Shown here: positions 55,550-64,000 of the stretch, one piece after another
Numbering within the stretch: the stretch's first letter is position 1
Layout: each line of letters starts with the position of its first letter
Assembly (NCBI GenBank): GCA_038277395.1
Contig: CM076194.1
Coordinates: 184,792,788-184,856,787, forward strand
Reading direction: 5' to 3'
DNA length: 64,000 nucleotides
DNA from: Dryocosmus kuriphilus
Taxonomy: Eukaryota > Arthropoda > Insecta > Hymenoptera > Cynipidae
Position numbers and translations under genes: made by a program
Notes under the pieces: model-generated
Seen by the model: only the letters and a program-made list of their open reading frames with translations
Databases searched by the model: none
What the model was told of the DNA's origin: nothing

Positions 55550-56430
55550 TTTTAGAGGTCTTATTAACTAATGTCAGCCGTTTTCACTATCGTGTTCTAT
55601 GTGCAAAATAAGTAAAACAAGCTTACTTTCCAAAGGCCACGTGTGATACTACCCTTTATTTTGAAAATTCAAAAAGTTAAAATTTTCGCGACATTAGATC
55701 AATAATAATTAACTAATGCCAGCCGTGTACTTTAATGCATTCGTTTTGCACTACTTTTATACCAAAAAAAAATGGCTTCCAAATCCAAGTGATATTAAGG
55801 GTTTATATACAAGGGTTCAAAGTTAATAAAAAAGTGAAAAAAATTACCTAATTTCAGCCGAAGAGAGTTTCAATTTTGTAGCCGTAGTAAATGTTAGAAA
55901 AATTAGTGGCGGACATTTTGCGATGATACTACTATTTGTTAATAATTTTTCAAATATGATAGAAAATTCGTAATTTAGAACAACTAGCTAATGTCAGCCC
56001 CTCCATATAGGAGTAAACATTATTGAATACTATTGAAATACTTCATGGAAGACATTTTTTTCGGGTTTCAATTAGTGGCGGACAAGGTTAAAGGTTCAAA
56101 ATTTATTGAATTTTAGAACAATTAACTAATATCAGCCGACGAGAGTTTAGATTTTGTAGCCGTAGTAAATATCAGAAAAAATTAGTGGCTGACTTTTTGC
56201 GGTGATATATACTATTTGTTAATAATTTTTCAAATGTGATCGAAAAGTCAGAATTTAGAACAATTAACTAATGTCAGCCGCTCCATGTATGAGTAAACAT
56301 TATTGAATAGTACTGAAATACTTAATGGCAGACACTTTTTTTCGGTTTTAAATTAGTGGCTGCCACGGTTAAAGGTTACAAATTTCTTGAATTCTAGTAC
56401 AATTATCTAATGTATGCCATTACATTCTTT
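55550..56430. repeat. ~139-bp tandem repeat with AACTAATGTCAGCCG core
   Basis: Core copies near 55567, 55703, 55845, 55982, 56120, 56262 and 56400. Alternate units are alike: GAGAGTTT...ATTTTGTAGCCGTAGTAAAT at ~55862 and 56140, and AGGAGTAAACATTATTGAAT-like phrases at ~56010 and 56290. The true higher-order period is therefore ~278 bp. Confidence 0.9.
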
Positions 56431-56530
56431 ATTAATTTTTCAATTAAAAAATAGCAAGCAGCGTTTGAAAGGTTGAAGTGTTTTACGTAAATGACCCAGA
56501 TATCAAGAATATGAATTTTTTTTTTTTGTA

Positions 56531-57035
56531 TTTTGCAGATTGAAAAATGTCAAAAAAAGTAAGGAATTCTGGGCACACTGTAAGAAGCGTCAAGCTTAGA
56601 GCACTATTCTTTGTAAAGGTGGCAATAGGAAAAATATGCAAAAATTCAGGAAGAGCCTTGACACATTTTTCAAGAAATTGCCGTTGACAAATTAAAAAAA
56701 TATTTATAACTTTTGGTTTTAATTACGAAAATATACAATCATAATATTGTCCGGTCTAATTAAGATATCGGACCTATTCAATATCCCAAAGGTCACGAAA
56801 AACTTCTGCAATTATTTACAATTTGCAGGAAATATGCGATTCTTTTTATCTTGGTGCAAAACGCGATATTTTGAGACAGTTTTCTCGATTAATAAAGAAG
56901 TGTAAAGAACCAGCGGGGTGCCTTCTTTACTGCGGACAGCTTTCTTCATCACGTGCTTCCGAAAACCTGCGAACAGTGACGTATCCTTTCAACTTATTTT
57001 CCGAGGTTAATATTGCACACTCCAAGAATTGGTGA
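56531..57035 (+). CDS. Candidate exon(s) of an unrecognised gene
   Basis: An acceptor-like TTTTGCAG precedes a frame starting MSKKVRNSGHTVRSVKLRAL at 56548. A second acceptor TTTGCAG at 56829 precedes EICDSFYLGAKRDILRQFSR and CKEPAGCLLYCGQLSSSRAS, ending at a donor-like AATTG/GTGAGA at ~57031. GC is higher than around it. I do not recognise the protein; low confidence that it is expressed. Confidence 0.25.
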
Positions 57036-57514
57036 GATTAACAGTTTGTACTTATCTTCTTAATAAATATAAAGTTTTCAAAGTTTTTTTTATGTAAATA
57101 ATTTTATATTATGATAATTTATAATAAAATGAAGAAAAAAAATTATAATTATATACTTACATAATGTTTGGAATTAGACATTCCTATTTTCTTGTGATAT
57201 TGTTAACTTTTACTTCCGTAATATTTCAAATTCGTTCAATAACGTGACTTATCTATAAAACGGAGATTAATTTTAAGAAAAATAATATTTTATAAATATA
57301 TCGTGATATGAGAAGATGGTACTGCTTGTGTTACTGATTTCAGTAAATAAATGAAATTTGATACCATGTTATAATTATAAAAAATTATTTTTCTTCAAAT
57401 ATATAATATTACGGAACTAAAAGTTAAAACTATTTTTTTTTTTTTAATAGGAATGTCAAAGTGCAAAAATTATATAACTCTATACAATAATTTTTATAAT
57501 TATTGTATTACTTT
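57036..57514. other. AT-rich spacer
   Basis: No gene or repeat recognised. Confidence 0.4.
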
Positions 57515-57965
57515 AATTATTAATAGTAGTATAGCAGTGTACGTCCGGGCGCACCACGACAAGCTTCGCACTGTGACCGACAGATGGCGTCACTACTCCC
57601 TCAGTGGTGTGTGTCCATGCTAAGTATCGACAGTCGGTATTACCCTCGGTCGGTAAGGTAGGGTTTCTGGATCCATTAGAAACATGGCAGTTTGTTACCA
57701 TCAGTCGGTAAGACAGAAATCTGATAAATGCGAGCCAAGTCATTTGCCGTTAGTCGGTAATGTAGGGTTCGTGTCCGTGCTAAATTAATCAGTGTGATGT
57801 GGGTTTGTGTCCGTGCTAAAACCATTTAACAACAGGCTATGGAGGTAAGTGTCGGAATTCTGTCAAGTAAGGCGGGTTGCCGAACTGCAGGCTAAATGAT
57901 TGTAAAAACGGAAGTTTGGTGGAAGGGTTCTGTTTCAGGTAAAATGTCTGTACCTTAGTACGCGT
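57515..57965 (+). repeat. Outer inverted block T, right copy
   Basis: Mirror of 38835-39215 (see there). Contains GACCGACAGATGGCG, repeated TCGGTAA words (57640-57760), three copies of the 20-bp motif (57606, 57766, 57802) and GGAAGGGTTCTGTTTCAG at ~57912. The block from AAGTAAGGCGGGTTGCCGA to the (TG)n-like run recurs at 59735-59880. Confidence 0.85.
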
Positions 57966-58149
57966 GTGCGTGCATTTGTGTGTGTGTCTAACTAATTTAA
58001 TGAGTTTTTAAACATTATCGAAAGTTTCTATCAATCGCAATGGTTCAAAGTCCCTCGATTTTAGAGCGTGTGTGAAATTCAGCTTAAAATCCATCGTTGA
58101 AAAAGTTAACTTAGACAATATCGAAAGTTTCTACTCATCGCAAAGTTTC

Positions 58150-58745
58150 AAAATCCCTCGATGCTCGGAGTGTGAAATGTTTAAGGTAGAATGCATTCTT
58201 TATTATTGTCATGGTTATATTATTACAAGTCTTAGATCTCTTTCATTTTATTATTAAGCGAAATGAGTTCGGTAAAAGAAATGAAGATGAGTAGTACTTA
58301 TAATGTTTAAAAAACCACATTGAATTTAACTTATTAAAAGAACTATATATTATAGAGTAATAACAAGACATTGCATACTTAATACCACACTGGGTCTATT
58401 TTATCACTTTTTATAAATTAACGAAATAAAATTTACAATCACGTATATTACATGTGTTAAATCTACTGTTGTAAATAATAAACGAGCTTCTAAGCTGTTA
58501 AAAATCAGCTAATAAAAAAAATATTATTTGATAAGGCTAACCTCTCTTATTTCATTAACGATTGAAATTATTTGATGACATTATTTCTGTTTCAAGTAAC
58601 CGCAATCAATCTACCAAATAAATCAGCTACATAAATTTTATATTCCACTGTAAGAAACTTTGAAATAATCTTTAACACAACAAAGTATTATAATATGCTA
58701 AAAATCCAATTCATTTAAATAAAACCTTGCAATACACGAAAACGT
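58150..58745 (+). repeat. Diverged arm copy A
   Basis: Matches left-arm sequence 42400-42960: AAATGAGTTCGG, TTTAACTTATTAAAAGAAC, TGGGTCTATTTTATCA, TACATGTGTTAA, CGCAATCAATCTACCAAATA and AAAAATCCAATTCA in the same order. Confidence 0.8.
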
Positions 58746-58859
58746 TAAAAGGTATGACAAAAAAATGTATTTAGAAAAGGGGATGTTTTCGGACAGATCT
58801 AGATGATACACCAAAAAATCCAAATTTGAGAGCTTGTGTTTGTTTGAATGGGGATTCCC

Positions 58860-59480
58860 GAGAACTCGACGAGTTTCAAAGTCCCTCGATGCTCGGAGTG
58901 TGAAGTGAGTGAGTCAGAATGCATTCTTCTTTATTGTCATGATTATATTATTACAAATCTCAGATCTCTTACATTTTAATAATAATAATAAGCAGAATGA
59001 GTTCGGGTAAAAGAAATGAAGATGAGTAGTACCTATAATGTTTAAAAAATCACATTGAATTTAACTTATTAAAAGAACTATATATTATAGAGTAAGAGAA
59101 AGACATTGCATAATTAGTACCATTCTGGGTAATTTTACCAGTTTTTTTTTATAAACTAACGAGACAAAATTTAAAATCATGTATATTACATGTGTTAATT
59201 CTACTGTTGGAAATAATAAACGAGTTTTTAAGCTGTTAAAAATCAGCTAATAAAAGTATTATTTAATAACGCTAACCTCTCTTATTTAATTAATCATTGA
59301 AACTATTTGAAGGCATTATGTTTTGTTTCAAGTGACCACAATCAATCTACTAAATAAATCTGCTACATATATTTTATAATTCACTGTAAGAAAGTTTGAA
59401 ATATTCTTTAACACGACAAAGTAATATGCTTAAAATTCAATTCATTTAACTAAAACCTTGCAATACTCGAAAACGGTAAA
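58860..59480 (+). repeat. Diverged arm copy B (tandem with A)
   Basis: Same word order as copy A, starting with a shared leader TTTCAAAGTCCCTCGATGCTC. A and B are tandem duplicates of the same arm segment with their own leader. Confidence 0.8.
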
Positions 59481-60240
59481 AGATATGACAAAAATGTATT
59501 TTAAAAAAGGGATGTTTTTCGGACAGATCTAAATGATACACTAAGAAAAATTCTAAAATTTGCAAATATATCGAAAACTGTAAGAGATACGTAAAAACGG
59601 GCAAAATTTTAATTCTTACAAAACAGTTCCTCAAACTGATCTAAATGATACACTAAAGAAATTTTCAAAAAGTAAGGAGGGTTGCGGAGCTACAGGCAAT
59701 AATCAGTAATTTAGGAATGAGGCGATGGTGGTGTCTGAATTCAACCAAGTAAGGCGGGTTGCCGAGCTGTAGACTAAATTTTGTAAAAACTTTAGTTTGA
59801 TGGAAGGGTTCTGTTTCAGGTTAAATGTCTATACTTCACTCTGTGTGTGTGTGTGTGTAACTAATTTAACGAGTTTTTAATAGCAAAAGTTATGTTGAAA
59901 ATCCAAGCATGGAAATTAATTATTGACTGTGTCTTATTCATATCACTTAAGGAAAAAAATAAAAATTAGAAATGACTGAGATATTCGTACTAATAAAGTC
60001 GGCTAATTTCACCGCACCGAAAATGAGATAACAGCACTAATAGTAGTTTTATTTGACATCATGGGACGCATTGAGGACTCGAAAGTACTGCGCAGGAAGT
60101 TTCCATAGAGAATTTTTCTAGAAGCTTCCAGGTAGATTGTATCGGCGATTCCCGACTTCTCGACAGTGGCCAACATGAATCGACAGGTTTGATAGTTCAA
60201 AGCGTCCTTGAAGCGTCACTGCTAGGAGTTTATGTAGGAA
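59481..60240. other. Non-coding, contains a repeat of block T flank
   Basis: 59735-59880 repeats 57850-57995 (AAGTAAGGCGGGTTGCCGA, GAAGGGTTCTGTTTCAGG, TG-rich run, ACTAATTTAA). No gene seen. Confidence 0.6.
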
Positions 60241-60830
60241 TTTGACGAAGGTAAAACCAGTCATTTGCCGATGGTTCGTGTCTGTGCTAAATGTGTGTCT
60301 GTAAAATGAATCAGTGACCGACAGATGATGATGGTTTGCGTCCGTGGTGAAATGAAATTCAGTCAATAATCAATTACGGCGGGTTGCTCAGATATAGCTT
60401 TCAGGGGCAAGGTTTTGTTCCAAGCTAAATGTTTGTAGAACCACAGTTCGGTGGAAGGGTTCTGTTTCAGGCTAAATGTCTGCAAAATTAATCAGTAATC
60501 AAAAGTCGATGATGGTTCGTGGCAATGCTGAACGTCTGTAAAATTAGACAGTATCCGACAGGCTATGATGGTTTGTGTCTGTGCTAAATTAATCAGTGTG
60601 ATGACGGTTCGTGTCTGTGCTAACTAATCATTCAATCAGTGTGCTGAGGGTTTGTGTCCGTGCTAAAATACGTGCTGAGTGTCTGTAAAATTAATCAGTA
60701 ACTGACGGACGATGGTGGTTCATGTCCGCGCTAAGTTTTTGTAGAAAACAATCTTTTACCAACAGACGATGATGATGGTTCGTGTCTGTGCTAAAATGTC
60801 ATTCAATTAATAACTAAGTACGGTGGGTTG
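60241..60830 (+). repeat. Irregular minisatellite built on the 20-bp motif
   Basis: At least eight copies of GGTTYGTGTCYGTGCTAAAT (60273, 60333, 60514, 60570, 60605, 60649, 60717, 60777) joined by GTCTGTAAAATTAATCAGT and GACCGACAGATGATGATG words at uneven 35-180-bp spacing. Confidence 0.85.
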
Positions 60831-61176
60831 CTGACATTGGACTTCTGTAACGCCTTGGAGTATTTATGATGTACATAGATCCTTCTATAACTTTAAAATA
60901 AAGTGGGAGATATATTAATAAACAAAGATAGTATGTACAATAGTTGAGGATATATACAAACTCATAATAATAATAATAATAATCCGAGGTCATCTAAAAT
61001 ACTGCAATACCAGAATGCATTTTATTGAAGGTTTTACGATTTGTAGCACCACTTTAAATCAGTGCGTTTATCTGTTTATGTTAAATACGTAATATAGTAT
61101 CAGCATTCCCGAAGCTTGAGATAAAAAGTGACATGCATTTTATTAACAGGTTTTACACTCGCTCTTCTTTAAAGGC

Positions 61177-61179
<3 letters not shown>

Positions 61180-61214
<35 letters not shown>
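61180..61214. repeat. (CT)n microsatellite
   Basis: Uninterrupted CT run. Confidence 0.95.
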
Positions 61215-61220
<6 letters not shown>

Positions 61221-61349
61221 TAGACATAGCAATTTACCTATCATGATTTGAAGATTTAGCGTACAATAAAAAAGAAGTCTCTCTGTTCTTCTTAGGTTGC
61301 AGTTATGTCGTATAAAAAAATATTTTACTTAATTGTTGAAAAATTTTCA

Positions 61350-62850
61350 GTTCAATAATGAAAGTAAGAATTACGTTTTCCAAACTCTTTCAAAATATTA
61401 CATCGTATCCTCAAAATGCTATAACGTCATCTGAGAGATCATTAGTATTCTATGTAACCAATACATTCTCAATTTTACAGAAATTTTGTAAGGTTAATAA
61501 TGTGATTCTTGGGAAAAGGGTTAATGTCCATGCTAAAGAGTAAAATAATTAGAACAGCAATTGTACAGTCACATTGTACAAGTCAAAGACCAACCAATGT
61601 AAGTCTTACGTTTTACGAAATTCTTCGAAAATTATTACAACATATCCCCTAAGATGCTATAACATAGATTTAAAGTGTTTTAAGTAATGCGTTTGTCAGT
61701 AATAATCGAGGAGTGAACCTATTCTACAAATCTGAATTATTTATCTAACTATTGTGAGAATCATCAAATCCTAACCTATTTACAAACGGTCTATTTCCCA
61801 GCTCTATTATTTTTTTCCGATAGATAAATATCGAAATGCTTGACTTTTGAAAGTGCTTCTAAGTAACTGATTCAATATTTCTTATTTGATTTTACTATAA
61901 ATAGCTCTGTTGTCCAATCTGGATGCATGAAATTTCTCAAAACTTGATTATATTTACTGAGGAGGAAGAGGAGTTTGTGGCTAAATAAAAAACTCAAAAT
62001 TTGCATTCAGTGATTACAAACCTTAGACCATCGGTTATAGAAAAGTCTAAAACTAAAATGAGTCTCTTGCATTTTTTCTTTTATAATAACCAAAATGAGT
62101 TCGGTTAAAAGAAATTAAGATGAAATATATATCATAAACAAGTACCTATAATGTTTAAAAATCACATTGAATTTAACTTATCAAAGAAACTATATATTAT
62201 TTATAGAAAGACATTGCACACTTAGTACCATGTTGGGTCTATTTTATCAGGTTTTATAAATTAACGAGATAAATCTTACAATCACATATATATTACATTT
62301 GTTAGTTTTACTATTGGAAATAATAAGCTATCCTTTAAACTGCTAAAGAATCATCTAATAAAAATCTTATTTAATAACGCTAGCCTCTCGTATTTCATTA
62401 AGATTGAAATTATTTCAATGCGTTATTCCTGTTTCAGGTAACCGCAATCAATCTACCATATAAATCAGCTACATAAATTTTATAATCCACTGTAAGCAAC
62501 TTTGAAATAATCTTTAACAAAACAGAGTAATATGTTAAAAACCCAATTCATTTAACTGAAACCTTGCAATAATAACATGATTAGTGAAGTATTGAAGATA
62601 TTGAAATCAATCATTGACAATGAAAAAATATTTTTCTTAGGTCAACATTGAACTCTGTTTAAAATATATCTACTTCAAGAGATAAAAAAGGCGAACTATA
62701 AGAATAATAAATAGACTTGTACTATTGATTCCTATACTAATTAGAAAAAATGATTGATTTCTTGCATACAAGTACAAAGACTTTTGTTCAGGGATATTAA
62801 AAGTGAAATTAATCTCAGTTAACTATTGAAATATATGAGGAAGAGGACGT
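61350..62850 (+). repeat. Diverged arm copy C, leading to the second loop gene
   Basis: Follows the left arm from 40740 to 43340 with deletions: ATGTCCATGCTAAA and GCAATTGTACAGT (61525-61570), AAGTCTTACGTTTTACGAAAT (61601), TTACTGAGGAGGAAGAGGA (61951), ATGAGTCTCTTGCATTTTTT (62058), GGTCTATTTTATC (62235), TAAGCTGAAA-like words, and AATCTCAGTTAACTATTGAA (62812). It ends where the loop 3' flank begins, in the orientation expected for the right half of a palindrome read backwards. Confidence 0.85.
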
Positions 62851-63249
62851 TTTGGGGAAGATTATTTCGTAGTTGAAACAAGTAGATACTGAAAAATGTT
62901 GGATTCAATTATTGCACACTCTAAATCATATGTTAAAGCTTTAAAAGATGAGCTGATCCTCTCTTGCACTAATTAAAATGAATTCAGGAGAGAGGAATGA
63001 AGAAGAAATACACATACATTTTGAAAATTAGATTTATTTAGTTTATTGCAATATAATAAATGTAAAGAACTACATATAACATTTTATATGTGATTCTTAA
63101 GTTATAAGTACAGGAAATGTTCAACCCAATAATTCAAATGTTAATTCAACAATTAAAAATATTGAACCAGCAGTTGTTGAAGTTTTTACACCAATTAATA
63201 AGAATATTAACATTCAATAATGCCAACCTCTCTTAGTTCATTAATGGTT

Positions 63250-63480
63250 GCAATTATTTTAAGCGACTTATTTCTGTTTTTTTTTGGGATTGTGAAAGTG
63301 AGTGCAAATGATCGACCAATTTATTAGGATCTGCCCAGTAATGTGAAAATTTTGCTTCTAAATATGCAGAGGAAAAGTAATTTTTAACAGCATCTTCATC
63401 ATCATCATCATCATCTTCATTATTGTTACCATCCAAGGACCACCGCAGACAACTGCTGCCAGACAACTGGGAGGTGTCAC
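63250..63480 (-). pseudogene. Second copy of the loop gene, C-terminal part
   Basis: The minus strand encodes an Asp-rich run, then KFSHYWADPNKLVDHLHSLS, followed after a one-base slip in the poly-A of SQSQKK by KIIATINELREVGIIEC. This matches the C-terminal domain of the 43452-44117 gene at about 60% of residues. The finger part is absent: similarity ends near 63425-63480, where GC-rich sequence begins. Confidence 0.7.
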
Positions 63481-63839
63481 CCCTACTTGACGCGTCCCCA
63501 GGTGGCGGATAGGGGAATGCTCGCTGGAAACAGAGGGTAGGGCTGAAATAAAATAGGGCTCGTGGACCAAACACACGATTGGTGACGGTCGCAGCCCACT
63601 GGGAGTGCTCCGAACCATGCTCGGTTTTTCCGCCAGCATGGGGTGGGGGCTGCTGTGAGCTTGCTCTGCCGAGGTGTATGCTGTGCTCCGGGCGAGTCCG
63701 GTCCGTCCGTGTATTCCGGGCCGGTTAAACGAAGGTTGGGCCCCAGAGTACTGGGGTAGGACTTCGGTCCGAGGGTATACCCGTTCCCAACTATTTCGGC
63801 CCGCCCCTCCACGCACGATGCGCTGGTGTAAACTTTAAC
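63430..63839 (+). other. GC-rich 5' leader, possibly of a LINE
   Basis: Abrupt rise in GC against the surrounding arm sequence, no supported gene, ending at the start codon at 63840. Long minus-strand open frames here are most likely by-products of high GC. Confidence 0.35.
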
Positions 63840-64000
63840 ATGGCTTGCAAAGACGGAAACCGGAAAGGGAGTAAGAACGCTCACGTCGAGGAGGAGATGG
63901 ACTTCAGCAAGAGCTTCGACGTTGTGAACGACAAAATAGTGGGTAAGTCGGACGCTTGTTCGATGAAGTATATCTTGCTTGAAAGTCTAGAAGAGATGAG
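63840..64000 (+). CDS. Unrecognised ORF running off the window end
   Basis: Starts MACKDGNRKGSKNAHVEEEM and continues FSKSFDVVNDKIVGKSDACS, open to position 64000 (at least 53 codons). The charged, low-hydrophobicity N-terminus after a GC-rich leader fits ORF1 of a non-LTR element, but a host exon cannot be excluded: GTGGGTAAGT at ~63939 could be a splice donor. Confidence 0.35.
   Translation, partial: MACKDGNRKGSKNAHVEEEMDFSKSFDVVNDKIVGKSDACSMKYILLESLEEM

Noticed and set aside
63358..63884. Minus-strand ORFs of 133-152 codons near the window end
   Set aside because: They run through the GC-rich leader, show no recognisable domain, and overlap the loop-gene copy in other frames.

Overview
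The window is a repeat-dense, AT-rich piece of an arthropod (almost certainly insect) nuclear genome. Evidence: errantivirus-like pol/env remnants, non-LTR elements of arthropod types, Transib, hAT and tyrosine-recombinase remnants, and a nuclear copy of nad4 that reads open only in the invertebrate mitochondrial code. I found no convincing host protein-coding gene, no bacterial-type operon, no rRNA and no functional tRNA. A 500-N assembly gap lies at 38102-38601.

Layout. (1) 1-15192 is one ~140-bp satellite array (about 3.8 kb of satellite) broken by two insertions. The first, 2539-10570, carries decayed retroviral RNase H, integrase and env-like sequence plus a nad4 fragment, and is flanked by AGAGTCT. 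The second is a hAT element at 11438-14822. (2) 15193-24880 holds two decayed copies of one Ty3/gypsy family, two minus-strand LINE fragments, a ~122-bp satellite, a Transib/RAG1-like transposase remnant, a candidate 3' LTR start and a tRNA-like Pol III box pair. (3) 24888-27590 holds a broken tyrosine recombinase (Crypton-like) bracketed by inverted repeats, with two hairpins between its halves. (4) 27660-35290 holds an R2/R4-like LINE, then a fold-back element with ~0.5-kb arms. A complete-looking LINE (31016-34962, duplication ACTAACT) sits in the right arm of the fold-back. (5) 36840-38101 is a second satellite that turns into a palindrome at the assembly gap.

(6) 38835-57965 is the most unusual part: a very large palindrome. 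Left arm 39555-43400 and right arm 44405-49195 are inverted copies around a ~1-kb loop with a single reading frame (43452-44117). That frame encodes a CCHC-type finger, an acidic stretch and a C-terminal domain ending INELREAGIIK, with two in-frame stops. The right arm was later hit by a 1.79-kb solo-LTR-like insertion (duplication TTAAT). A 6.18-kb hAT element with a perfect 8-bp duplication (ACTCCCAC) landed just outside it. Outside the arms a further inverted pair (38835-39215 and 57515-57965) carries TCGGTAA-rich sequence. A 19-20-bp motif close to GGTTCRTGTCCRTGCTAAAT recurs at least 16 times between 38.8 and 61.6 kb. (7) 57850-63480 is a diverged, partly duplicated half of the same kind of element; a second copy of the loop gene lies on the minus strand at 63250-63480. 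(8) From ~63430 GC content rises and an open frame runs off the window end, possibly the 5' end of another LINE.

The genes do not work together as a pathway. The window is a nested record of mobile DNA, and several insertions can be ordered by target duplications. All homology calls are by eye from motifs and have not been checked against a database.
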